Counted from the stretch's first letter, positions 5,639-12,626 are shown. The stretch is 13,980 bases of DNA from RGIG7378 sp964500525 (GCA_964500525.1 CAZCOE010000058.1:1-13980); one strand, 5' to 3'. Notes: generated from the sequence alone by a model not told the origin. Translations and numbers: made by a program.

Positions 5639-6755
5639 GTTTGGAACAATCAGCAAAATCATTGTTATCCTCCTGGCAACTTCACTGATCTGCTGCAGTG
5701 TTATTTTTGTGGTGGATTCCGGATTTAACGGAGCCGTCGGTGACTGGTTTAAGGGCAAATTTATCAAGTTCTATTTGTGGTCGGATGAGACATCCTATAC
5801 CTATATGGAGACTCTGGACTGGCCTAAACTAAAGTCCTTTATTACATTTACTGCAATCGGCGGCGTTGTGTTGTTGACACTGACAGCGATTCTTTTCTTT
5901 GTAATAGGCAGGAGGGGAATTACCAAAAAGGTGGCAGAAACCACGGCCAAGCAAATCCGAGACTATCTGGTTCTGGATGAAGGTGCAGCAAGCGTCCCCA
6001 AGGAATACCAGGGTATATCTCAATATCTGTCGGAGATTAAAAAGCAGAACAAGGACAACGAACGGCTCATGTTGGAGGAGGTCAACAAGAAGAATGATTT
6101 GATTGCATACCTTGCCCACGACCTGAAGACGCCCCTTACATCTGTGGTGGGCTACCTGAGACTGATGGAAGAGGCTCCGGATATGCCTATGGAACAAAAG
6201 GCCAAGTACATCCATATTGCCTTGGACAAGGCACTGCGGCTGGAGTCTCTCATCAACGAATTCTTTGATATTACCCGGTACAATTTACATGAGATTGCTT
6301 TGGAAAAGGAGCAAATCGACCTGAGCTATATGCTGAATCAGATGGCAGATGAGTTTTATCCGGTGCTCCAGACCCACGGAAATACCATCAACGTCACAGC
6401 CGACGAAACACTTACTGTCAACGCAGACCCTGACAAGTTGGCCCGGGTGTTCAACAACATCCTGAAGAATGCCATTGCATACAGCTATGCCAATACTCCA
6501 ATTGAGATCAAGGCCGGGTCTGAAGAGGGGTGGGTGTGGGTGACCTTTGCCAATTCCGGCAAAACCATCCCGGAGCAGAAGCTGGAATCCATTTTTGAGA
6601 AGTTCTACCGTCTGGATAATGCCCGTTCCTCCAATACAGGAGGAGCCGGCCTTGGGCTGGCTATTGCAAAAGAGATTATTACACGGCACGGAGGAAATAT
6701 CACCGCTGTCAGCAGCGACAATATAACCACATTTAAAGTAAATCTGCCCCAGTAA
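5628..6755 (+). CDS. VanS-like sensor histidine kinase with TTG start
   Basis: About 375 residues if initiated at TTG 5628, the only suitable initiator where similarity begins (KDRFGTISKI); the open frame reaches further upstream but there overlaps the response regulator gene in another frame. The TTG overlaps the regulator's end by 11 bases. Membrane helices lie at about 9-29 and 71-93, with a short external loop of about 40 residues between them, then a HAMP-like linker. The phospho-accepting His164 lies in YLAHDLKTPLTSVVGYL. The N box is NNILKNAIAYS, and the G2 box is GGAGLGLAIAKE. The G1 region reads NSGKTIPEQ instead of DxGxG, as in VanS-type kinases. The short loop suggests sensing of an envelope or membrane signal. 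It pairs with the response regulator just upstream; an intrinsic terminator follows the gene. Confidence 0.93.
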   Translation: MKDRFGTISKIIVILLATSLICCSVIFVVDSGFNGAVGDWFKGKFIKFYLWSDETSYTYMETLDWPKLKSFITFTAIGGVVLLTLTAILFFVIGRRGITKKVAETTAKQIRDYLVLDEGAASVPKEYQGISQYLSEIKKQNKDNERLMLEEVNKKNDLIAYLAHDLKTPLTSVVGYLRLMEEAPDMPMEQKAKYIHIALDKALRLESLINEFFDITRYNLHEIALEKEQIDLSYMLNQMADEFYPVLQTHGNTINVTADETLTVNADPDKLARVFNNILKNAIAYSYANTPIEIKAGSEEGWVWVTFANSGKTIPEQKLESIFEKFYRLDNARSSNTGGAGLGLAIAKEIITRHGGNITAVSSDNITTFKVNLPQ

Positions 6756-6794
6756 TTTTAGAGAAATCTTAGGAATATCTTAACCGTCTGATAA
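6756..6794 (+). promoter_or_regulatory. Second set of 11-bp-spaced response-regulator-like boxes
   Basis: Immediately after the kinase stop codon lie TTTTAG (6756), TCTTAG (6767), TCTTAA (6778) and a weaker TGATAA (about 6789), at 11-bp steps. They match the TCTTAA/TCCTAA boxes upstream of the regulator gene. They would serve the downstream peptidase gene. A TATATT at 6828-6833 inside the terminator loop is a possible -10. Confidence 0.5.
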
Positions 6795-6814
6795 CCCCCA
6801 ATTAAGAAGAGAAA

Positions 6815-6858
6815 AGCCCCTGTTTGGTATATTAAATGCCTGGCAGGGGCTGTTTTTT
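6815..6858 (+). terminator. Intrinsic terminator of the two-component operon
   Basis: AGCCCCTG (6815-6822) pairs perfectly with CAGGGGCT (6844-6851) and is followed by GTTTTTT. The 21-base loop is long and contains a TATATT that could be a -10 box for the next gene. A transcript starting there would carry only half of the stem and escape termination. Confidence 0.85.
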
Positions 6859-6893
6859 GCATCTGCGAATATGAAAAATGGAGGGGATCAAGT

Positions 6894-7793
6894 ATGAGGA
6901 CTCGGAAAAGAATCAGGTACGATTTGATTGGATTAAATGCTATGGTGGTTTTGGCCGCAATTGCAATTGCAGCGGTAATTATGATGCTGTTACAGCTGCC
7001 GAAACAGGGGAACAGGAACCCGGAAAATACAGGTGGCTCCACACCTCCGGTAATCACTGCAACACCTGCTCCCAATGATGTTATGAACACTACAGACCTG
7101 CAGGACCCAACCCAGGATGCCCAGCCTGATGCGCATAAGGCCATAACAACCTTCGCCGCGGCCCACAATCTCAGCATAAACGCCTGGCCCAGGGAGTTGA
7201 TCAAGATGCTGGACGGGAACCCGGATACTAAGGACTTTGTACTGAACTATCCCCTGAAAAAGGATTTGTCACCCACTATTGATCTGAGTGAATATAAGGA
7301 CAGCAAATCCGTTCCGCTGCTGCTCCAGTGGGATGAACGGTGGGGATACACCATGTATGGGGATGAGATTATGGGACTTTCCGGATGCGGGCCAACCTGC
7401 CTGTCCATGGTGTGCATCTATCTGTTGAACGACGCAAAATACACCCCACCGTATATTGCGGATTTTGCAGAGAGGAACGGATACTATGCACCCGGAAGCG
7501 GAAGCACCTGGACGCTGATTTCTCGAGGTGCAGTTGATCTGGGACTGGATGTTACGGAAATTCCACTGGATGAAAGCCGGATTATACGCAATCTGGAGGT
7601 GGATAATCCAATCATATGTGTTATGGGCCCCGGGGACTTCACAACAACAGGACATTTTATTGTGATGACCGGATATGTGGATGGCAAGATTAAGGTGAAT
7701 GATCCTAACAGCCCAACCCGTTCCGGAATGCTGTGGGATTATGATGATATCAAGGGGCAGATACGCAACCTGTGGGTGCTGAGGAATCTATGA
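6894..7793 (+). CDS. Membrane-anchored C39-like cysteine peptidase
   Basis: A 299-residue protein. A basic N-terminus is followed by one membrane helix (about 13-34), a Pro/Thr/Asn-rich linker (36-80), and a C-terminal papain-like domain of the Peptidase_C39_2 type (about 138-296). The domain begins VPLLLQWDERWGYTMYG, has the catalytic Cys165 in GLSGCGPTCLSM, His254 in TTGHFIVMTGY, and Asp270 in VNDPNSP. Orientation predicts an extracellular catalytic domain tethered to the membrane, with possible peptide or cell-wall substrates; no bacteriocin or ABC transporter gene adjoins. GGAGGGG lies about 8 bases before the ATG. It sits directly after the two-component genes behind similar hexamer repeats, so it may be their target. 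Substrate is unknown. Confidence 0.9.
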   Translation: MRTRKRIRYDLIGLNAMVVLAAIAIAAVIMMLLQLPKQGNRNPENTGGSTPPVITATPAPNDVMNTTDLQDPTQDAQPDAHKAITTFAAAHNLSINAWPRELIKMLDGNPDTKDFVLNYPLKKDLSPTIDLSEYKDSKSVPLLLQWDERWGYTMYGDEIMGLSGCGPTCLSMVCIYLLNDAKYTPPYIADFAERNGYYAPGSGSTWTLISRGAVDLGLDVTEIPLDESRIIRNLEVDNPIICVMGPGDFTTTGHFIVMTGYVDGKIKVNDPNSPTRSGMLWDYDDIKGQIRNLWVLRNL

Positions 7794-8076
7794 TCCCATG
7801 GTCGCAAAGCGAAGCAAGCTGTGCTTTGCGACCAAGTGAATAGTAAATAGTGAATAGTGAATAGTTCTGGTCTCTATGCTCCCATGGTCTTTTGGCGAAG
7901 CAAGCTTCGCCAAGTGAATAGTTAAGAGTGAAGAGTGATGAGTTCTGGTCCCCATGTTCCAGAGATCGAATGGCGAAGCAAGCTTCGCCAAGTGAATAGT
8001 AAATAGTGAAGAGTGATGAGTTCTGGTCCCCACGGTCCTATGATCGAATGGCAAAGCAAGCTTCGCCAAGTGAAAA
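7790..8076. repeat. Tandem repeat of 78-86 bp units, each with a hairpin
   Basis: Units start at 7790 (86 bp), 7876 (78 bp), 7954 (78 bp) and 8032 (partial, about 45 bp). Each has a lead-in such as ATGxTCCxxxGxTC, then a palindrome, then AAGTGAATAG with 7-base sub-repeats (AGTGAAT/AGTAAAT), then GTTCTGGTCCCC. Units 2 and 3 carry TGGCGAAG-CAAG-CTTCGCCA. Unit 1 has different, longer arms (GGTCGCAAAGC and GCTTTGCGACC) that are still perfectly complementary. Unit 4 has one mismatch. Frames through it on the minus strand give repetitive peptides with no ribosome binding site, so I do not call a gene. It fills the gap between two convergent genes and could be a REP-like element, mRNA stabiliser or decayed MITE family. 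Confidence 0.9.
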
Positions 8077-8081
8077 GGAAA

Positions 8082-8131
8082 GGGGCTGCAGCACCTAGGG
8101 ATTATCATCCAAGTGCCACAGCCCCAATTTT
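8082..8131. terminator. Bidirectional terminator between convergent genes
   Basis: GGGGCTG (8082-8088) pairs with CAGCCCC (8119-8125), with an inner GCAC/GTGC stem. On the plus strand AATTTT follows; on the minus strand TTTCCTTTT follows. It would end transcripts from the peptidase gene and from the dehydrogenase gene. Confidence 0.75.
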
Positions 8132-8156
8132 GCATTATTATGCTATTAATCCCTGA

Positions 8157-8960
8157 TTAAGGCCGGAGACCCATGCCACCCTCAAGAGTGAGTGTTTCAC
8201 CGGTAAGGTATTTGAAATCGGGGTGAGCCAGCTGTACGCAGACACGGCCGATCTCGGTCTCAGGATCGCCATAGTGACCCATAGGCGGCATCTTAACATT
8301 TGCCTTGAATGCATCAGGATATGCATTCTGGAAGTTCTCCAGCTGAGCTGTCCAGGCGATAGGGCAGATGACGTTTACATTGATTCCATCAGGACCCCAC
8401 TCGGTGGCGGCTACACGGGAGAGACCGCGAATGCCTTCCTTGGCGGCAGCGTAGGAGCACTGACCGTAGTTGCCGAACAATCCTGCTCCGGAGGCAAAGT
8501 TGATGACTGTGCCCTTTGTTTCCTTCAGATGAGGATAGCAGGCTTTCATATAATAGAATGCGGCATACAGACCGGAATAGAGAGCCAGATTAAAGTTCTC
8601 TGTGGTGTGGGTAGCCAGAGGTACACCGGATGCGCTGGCCTGAGCGTTGTTGATAAGTACGTCGATATGGCCAAAGGTCTTGATAGCCTCATCGATAACG
8701 TGCTGAACTACAGCCTCGTTGTCTGCGTCGGCAGATACGTCGGCCTGTACAGGCAGAACCTGTATTCCATAGAGGCGCTCCAGCTCCTCCTTGGCATCTT
8801 CCAGCTTCTTAACGTTGCGCCCTGTAATTACCAGGTTGGCGCCCTCCTTGGCATAGGCGGTGGCGATTCCGTAGCCGATAGAGCCACAGCTCTTGCCGTC
8901 GCTCAATACTGCCCGGCCTGCGCCGGTAATGATTGCGGTTTTACCCTTCAAAAATCCCAT
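8157..8960 (-). CDS. Short-chain dehydrogenase resembling clostridial 12-alpha-hydroxysteroid dehydrogenase
   Basis: A 267-residue classical-fold SDR. The coenzyme motif starts TGAGRA (12-17) and is interrupted by about 8 extra residues before GSIGYGIA (26-33). TGRN (46-49, Arg48) suggests NADP(H). Then follow NNAQASASG (104-112), Ser157, and the Tyr170-x3-Lys174 pair. From memory, the stretches AKEELERLYGI, QCSYAAAKEGIRGLSRVA and GETLTLEGGMG closely resemble 12-alpha-hydroxysteroid dehydrogenases of bile-acid-converting clostridia, but many gut Clostridia carry related SDRs with the longer loop whose substrates are unknown. AGGAGG lies 8 bases before the ATG. It is 67 bases downstream of nfnB with no terminator between, so it is probably co-transcribed with the NADP(H)-linked NfnAB. 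A bile-acid role is only a hypothesis. Confidence 0.88.
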   Translation of the reverse strand: MGFLKGKTAIITGAGRAVLSDGKSCGSIGYGIATAYAKEGANLVITGRNVKKLEDAKEELERLYGIQVLPVQADVSADADNEAVVQHVIDEAIKTFGHIDVLINNAQASASGVPLATHTTENFNLALYSGLYAAFYYMKACYPHLKETKGTVINFASGAGLFGNYGQCSYAAAKEGIRGLSRVAATEWGPDGINVNVICPIAWTAQLENFQNAYPDAFKANVKMPPMGHYGDPETEIGRVCVQLAHPDFKYLTGETLTLEGGMGLRP

Positions 8961-9027
8961 TGATATATCCTCCTAAAATGTATAATTATAAACTCAACTT
9001 ACAAATAGTATGGTGAAACAGCTTCCC

Positions 9028-10446
9028 TTATTTGTTCATCAAATACTCGTCGATGGCCTTTGCAGCAACCTTGCCGGCACCCATGGCGGAAATGACGGTG
9101 GCTGCGCCTGTGACAGCATCGCCTCCGGCGTAAACGCCTTCACGAGAGGTGAGACCATCCTCGTTGACGATGATGCCGCCCCAACGGTTGACTTCAAGTC
9201 CCTTGGTGGTTGACTTGATCAGCGGGTTCGGGCTTGTACCGATAGACATAACAACTGCGTCTACGTCCAGGTCAAACTCGCTGCCCTCGACCTCAACAGG
9301 TCTGCGTCTGCCACTGGCATCAGGCTCGCCAAGCTCCATCTTAACGCAGCGAATGCCGGTAACAAAGCCGTTCTTGGGGTCTCTGGGGTTATCAGGATTA
9401 TTGTATCCAAGAATCTCCACAGGATTGCAGAGGAGACGGAATTCGATTCCTTCCTCCTGGGCATGCTCCACCTCCTCGCGTCTTGCGGGAAGTTCATCCA
9501 TGGAACGACGGTATACGATATATACCTTCTCGGCGCCAAGGCGAAGAGCGGTACGAGCTGCGTCCATAGCCACGTTTCCTCCGCCTACCACGGCAACCTT
9601 GCCACCCTTCATAATTGGGGTCTTGGGGTCGTCCAGATATGCCTTCATCAGATTGCTTCTGGTGAGGAATTCATTTGCGGAATAGACGCCCTTGTAGGCC
9701 TCGCCGGGGATGTTCATGAATCTGGGAAGACCGGCGCCGGAACCCACAAATACAGCCTCGTAGCCCATGTCGAACAGCTCATCGATGGTGAGAGTCTTAC
9801 CGATAATGACGTTGGGCTCAATATCCACGCCCAACTCCTTAAGAGTCTCAACTTCCTTGGCCACGATGGACTTGGGAAGACGGAATTCGGGAATACCGTA
9901 TACAAGAACGCCGCCGGCTGTATGCAGAGCCTCATAGACTGTGACCTTGTAGCCCTTCTTTGCCAGATCACCTGCGCAGGTAAGACCGGAGGGGCCGGAA
10001 CCTACTATGGCAACACGATGACCGTTGGGCTGGGGAGGAACAGCCTTTCCCTCAGCATGCTCGTTGTGCCAATCTGCCACAAAGCGCTCAAGTCTGCCGA
10101 TACCGACAGGCTGGCCCTTGATGCCGCGAACGCATTTCTGCTCGCACTGGGTCTCCTGGGGGCAGACACGGCCGCAAACTGCGGGAAGGGAAGAGGACTT
10201 ATTAATAACCTGGTATGCACCTTCAAAGTCGCCTTCCTTAATCTTACCGATAAACTCAGGAATGTGGATGTTTACCGGGCATCCGGATACGCAGGGCATG
10301 TTCTTGCAGTTCAGACAGCGCAGGGCCTCGTCCAGAGCCGCCTCCTCGGAATAACCGGTTGCAACCTCGTTGAAATTGTGTGCCCGAACCTGCGGATCCT
10401 GGGTGGGCATCGGGTTTTTATCTAATCTCATATTTGGTTTTGCCAT
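9028..10446 (-). CDS. nfnB: NfnB-like large subunit (NADPH/ferredoxin oxidoreductase, GltD-type flavoprotein)
   Basis: A 472-residue iron-sulfur flavoprotein. The N-terminal ferredoxin-like part has Cys44, 47, 52, 56 and Cys91, 95, 101, 105 for two [4Fe-4S] clusters; Glu98 in PQETQCE is at the place where Nfn proteins are reported to use a Glu ligand. The FAD site is VAIVGSGPSGL (145-155), the NADP(H) site is VAVVGGGNVAMDAA (284-297) with YRRS further on, and the C-terminal FAD contact is YAGGDAVTGAATV (439-451). Alone it would be annotated as glutamate synthase small subunit. The adjacent NfnA-like gene, one base upstream, and the lack of a glutamate synthase large subunit favour NfnB. The NfnAB complex reversibly couples two NADPH to NAD+ and ferredoxin reduction by flavin-based bifurcation. 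Confidence 0.93.
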   Translation of the reverse strand: MAKPNMRLDKNPMPTQDPQVRAHNFNEVATGYSEEAALDEALRCLNCKNMPCVSGCPVNIHIPEFIGKIKEGDFEGAYQVINKSSSLPAVCGRVCPQETQCEQKCVRGIKGQPVGIGRLERFVADWHNEHAEGKAVPPQPNGHRVAIVGSGPSGLTCAGDLAKKGYKVTVYEALHTAGGVLVYGIPEFRLPKSIVAKEVETLKELGVDIEPNVIIGKTLTIDELFDMGYEAVFVGSGAGLPRFMNIPGEAYKGVYSANEFLTRSNLMKAYLDDPKTPIMKGGKVAVVGGGNVAMDAARTALRLGAEKVYIVYRRSMDELPARREEVEHAQEEGIEFRLLCNPVEILGYNNPDNPRDPKNGFVTGIRCVKMELGEPDASGRRRPVEVEGSEFDLDVDAVVMSIGTSPNPLIKSTTKGLEVNRWGGIIVNEDGLTSREGVYAGGDAVTGAATVISAMGAGKVAAKAIDEYLMNK

Positions 10447-10447
10447 T

Positions 10448-11299
10448 TCAGTTTACCCCCTTGAACAAATTGCAGACTTCCTCATGAGCCCGGCGCTCGT
10501 AGTCAAAGTACATTCTGCCGCGAGACATGGCCTCGTCAAAGTCAATCTCGTATCCATTGAAATCCGGTCCGTCCACACAGGCGAACTTGGTAACCCGCTT
10601 GCCGTCCTGAATCAAAGTAATACGGCAGCCGCCGCACATTCCGGTACCGTCGATCATGATCGGGTTCATGGAAACAGTTACAGGAACGCCAAAGGGTTTA
10701 GCGGCCAGAGTGACAAACTTCATCATAATCAGGGGACCGATGGTGATGATCATATCGAATTTCTCACCTGCCTCAAGCATCTCCTTGAGGGGCACGGTAA
10801 CATTGCCCTGTCGTGCATAGGAGCCGTCGTCGGTCATGACGATCAGCTTATCAGAGCACTCTCTGAACTCGTCCTCCAGGATCAGGAGATCCTTGTTTCT
10901 AAAGCCGATGATGCTGGTTACATCTGCGCCGAGGCGATGGAACTCCTGGGCTACAGGCATTGCAATAGCACAACCCACACCGCCTCCGATAATGCATACC
11001 TTCTTGATTCCGTCGGTATGGGTGGGAACGCCCAGAGGGCCTGCGAAATCTTCGATGAACTCACCCTCATTTTTGTGGTTCAGCAATTCTGTTGTGGCAC
11101 CCACCACCTGGAAGATGATTTTGACAGTGCCTTCGTCGGGGTTGGTACCGGCAACGGTGAGCGGTATGCGCTCGCCCTCAGAGTTCACACGCAGGATGAT
11201 GAACTGACCGGGCTTGGCCTTTTTAGCAACAAGGGGGGCAGCAATCTCCATTTGCGTGACAGTGGGGTTCAGTACTTTTTTTCTTACAATCTGATACAT
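10448..11299 (-). CDS. nfnA: NfnA-like small subunit (ferredoxin-NADP reductase-fold flavoprotein)
   Basis: A 283-residue protein of the ferredoxin-NADP reductase/PyrK type. The FAD-binding barrel carries PGQFIILRV (30-38) and RIPLTVAG (44-51). The nucleotide-binding domain begins VCIIGGGVGCAIAMP (101-115). A C-terminal [2Fe-2S] site has Asp217, Cys222, Cys225 (GMCGGC) and Cys241 (CVDGPDFNG), the unusual Asp-Cys3 set known for Nfn. It binds NAD(H) and carries the non-bifurcating FAD; NfnB carries the bifurcating one. The stop TGA is one base from the nfnB ATG, so the two are made together. PyrK of dihydroorotate dehydrogenase is the main alternative, but no pyrimidine genes adjoin. The ATG is preceded by AAGGAA. 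A leader of about 80 bases follows a TATAAT. Confidence 0.93.
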   Translation of the reverse strand: MYQIVRKKVLNPTVTQMEIAAPLVAKKAKPGQFIILRVNSEGERIPLTVAGTNPDEGTVKIIFQVVGATTELLNHKNEGEFIEDFAGPLGVPTHTDGIKKVCIIGGGVGCAIAMPVAQEFHRLGADVTSIIGFRNKDLLILEDEFRECSDKLIVMTDDGSYARQGNVTVPLKEMLEAGEKFDMIITIGPLIMMKFVTLAAKPFGVPVTVSMNPIMIDGTGMCGGCRITLIQDGKRVTKFACVDGPDFNGYEIDFDEAMSRGRMYFDYERRAHEEVCNLFKGVN

Positions 11300-11362
11300 A
11301 AATCCATTCCTTCCGTCTATAATTTTTTCGCTTCATTCAATATTACTTTGTAATCAAACCCT

Positions 11363-11417
11363 AAATAGGAGCTATTTGATTTGCATATATTATAGCAAAG
11401 GCAGCCTCATTTAAGAA
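11363..11417 (-). promoter_or_regulatory. nfnA promoter with two dyads
   Basis: The minus strand has TATAAT (plus 11389-11394) with TTCTTA 17 bases upstream (11412-11417, poor -35). The -10 is centred in a dyad TTTGC-N10-GCAAA (11380-11399). A second, perfect dyad AAATAG-N3-CTATTT (11363-11377) lies just downstream of the expected start point. Both are operator candidates; neither matches a Rex box that I know. Confidence 0.5.
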
Positions 11418-11426
11418 GCCGCCTTT
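11397..11426 (-). terminator. Hairpin ending the upstream dehydrogenase transcript
   Basis: On the minus-strand RNA the 12-base arms (plus 11415-11426 and 11397-11408) pair fully, with two G-U wobbles, around a 6-base loop. On the plus strand the same positions would be A-C mismatches, so the structure favours minus-strand use. Only UUUGCUAUAAU follows, so termination may be weak. The nfnA -35 lies inside this hairpin and the -10 begins two bases after it. Confidence 0.5.
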
Positions 11427-11438
11427 GAACCTTTGTCC

Positions 11439-11489
11439 GTCCTGAAGCAGGACTGGCGGGATAAGTGGTAAGAACAGTTAAGGACTGTT
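11439..11489 (-). other. Two further small hairpins after the second dehydrogenase gene
   Basis: GTCCTG-AAG-CAGGAC (11439-11453) is perfect. AACAGT-TAAGG-ACTGTT (11473-11489) is perfect and overlaps the stop codon by one base. Neither has a T-run. Together with the 11397-11426 hairpin they make three successive stems after the gene, which may protect or end the transcript. Confidence 0.5.
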
Positions 11490-12250
11490 TAGGATGCGCA
11501 CCAGCCGCCGTCAACAGGCAGTTCAGCTCCGTTCACAAAATCAGCATCATCGCTGGCCAGGAACAGAGCAGTCTTGGCAATCTCGATGGGATCGGCAACC
11601 TCGGGGGAAGTGGCCAAAACCGGCTGAATCTTTGTATATCCGTTCATGTTTGGCATACCCATGGAGTTTGAAATCTCGGTTTTGAATCCGCCGGCAATGA
11701 TGGAGTTGGAACGAATTCCGTCGTCCTTGTACATATAGGCTGTGTTTCTCGATAAAGTAACCACAGCTGCTTTGCTGGCACAGTATACGGCACCTGCACA
11801 GGTTTTCTTTGCGCCCTCAGAGGCAATATGCACAATGGAGCCCTTTGATTTCTGAGCCAGGAAAGTATTAACAGCCTTCCTGGTGGCATAGAAGGGGCCA
11901 AACACGTTGACAGAGAAGACCGACTGGAGCTTCTCATCGCTGAAATCACCAACGCCTGCCATATCATCCATTATACCTGCATTGTTTACCAATATATCCA
12001 GCTTGCCGAACTGTTCAACTGCAAAATCGATCATGCCATCATTGACCTCAGCAAGAGAAATATCTCCGGGATATACAGCAACCTTTCCGGCTGCATCCTT
12101 GAGGCTGTCAGCTAAAGCCTCCAGGCGCTCCTTTCTCCTGGCGACTGCAACCACATTCGCACCTTCCTTGGCGAACAGGGTGACAATCTCTTTGCCCATA
12201 CCGCTGCTTGCACCGGTAACAACAGCAACTTTTCCATCTAATCTGCCCAT
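11489..12250 (-). CDS. Short-chain dehydrogenase/reductase of unknown substrate
   Basis: A 253-residue classical SDR. The coenzyme motif is TGASSGMG (12-19); Arg38-Arg39 after the second strand favours NADP(H). NNAG is at 89-92, Ser144 is in HIASEGA, and the catalytic Tyr156-x3-Lys160 is YCASK. The usual PGxxxT after the active site is changed to IIAGGFKTEI (184-193), so the conserved Pro is missing. The end LPVDGGWCAS is standard. It does not closely resemble the 7-alpha- or 3-alpha-hydroxysteroid dehydrogenases that I can recall, and I cannot name a substrate. AAGGAG precedes the ATG. It lies upstream of nfnAB in the same direction but has its own promoter and three hairpins after it, so it is probably a separate transcript. 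Confidence 0.9.
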   Translation of the reverse strand: MGRLDGKVAVVTGASSGMGKEIVTLFAKEGANVVAVARRKERLEALADSLKDAAGKVAVYPGDISLAEVNDGMIDFAVEQFGKLDILVNNAGIMDDMAGVGDFSDEKLQSVFSVNVFGPFYATRKAVNTFLAQKSKGSIVHIASEGAKKTCAGAVYCASKAAVVTLSRNTAYMYKDDGIRSNSIIAGGFKTEISNSMGMPNMNGYTKIQPVLATSPEVADPIEIAKTALFLASDDADFVNGAELPVDGGWCAS

Positions 12251-12340
12251 AATTTTTGCTCCTTTGCATTTTTATTTTATTATGCACCAAACCATCAACG
12301 CTCAATAGAGCAAAATGAAGTGGTCGGTATTTTGTCCTGA

Positions 12341-12386
12341 AACACTCTTCTCAAAGTGTTATATCATAGAGATTATTGCCATGCAA
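12341..12386 (-). promoter_or_regulatory. Promoter of the second dehydrogenase with an operator-like dyad
   Basis: The minus strand has TTGCAT (plus 12381-12386), 17 bases, then TATAAC (12358-12363). The dyad AACACT-N8-AGTGTT (12341-12360) overlaps the last three bases of the -10 and covers the start point. The leader to the ATG at 12250 is about 100 bases. In the rest of 12251-12540 I see no gene. Confidence 0.55.
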
Positions 12387-12540
12387 TATCAAGCTTTATG
12401 ATAAATTGACCGTGAACTTGGCGGGTATATGGTAGGTGGTTTTTCTTTAAAAAAAGTACTGTTTTGTTAGAAAATGTGAAGTATAGTGCCGATTTGTTAA
12501 TCTCATAAATGAACCAATGAGTGTGTCAGAGAATTTATAA

Positions 12541-12598
12541 TTTAGTCAAGCAAGATTTGCCAAATCGTAATTGACTAAACTGATTTTTATGTTATACT
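12541..12598 (+). promoter_or_regulatory. Promoter with a 39-bp dyad upstream of the ATPase gene
   Basis: TTGACT (12571-12576), 16 bases, then TATACT (12593-12598) forms a good promoter about 30 bases before the ATG. TTTAGTCAA (12541-12549) and TTGACTAAA (12571-12579) are perfect 9-bp arms, with inner GATTT/AAATC arms (12554-12558 and 12562-12566). The right outer arm covers the -35, so a protein bound to the dyad would control this promoter. Confidence 0.65.
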
Positions 12599-12626
12599 TT
12601 ATACACTGGAAAGAGGAGGTAGTGCA

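Noticed and set aside
4943..6755. Vancomycin resistance locus
   Set aside because: The pair resembles VanR/VanS but no ligase, dehydrogenase or dipeptidase genes of the vanHAX type follow.
7790..8076. CRISPR array
   Set aside because: Units are 78-86 bp and nearly identical throughout with no unique spacers, and no cas gene is present.
7788..8135. 115-residue frame on the minus strand through the repeats
   Set aside because: It is translated repeat DNA (recurring HLAKLASP) without a ribosome binding site, and it crosses the terminator.
8223..8963. 246-residue plus-strand frame opposite the dehydrogenase gene
   Set aside because: It is the antisense shadow of a well-supported gene, shows no domain motifs and has no ribosome binding site.
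9028..10446. Glutamate synthase small subunit
   Set aside because: No large subunit is present, and the NfnA-like partner with the Asp-Cys3 [2Fe-2S] site adjoins by one base.
9463..11353. Long plus-strand frames opposite nfnB and nfnA
   Set aside because: They are antisense frames of conserved genes without recognisable motifs or initiation signals.
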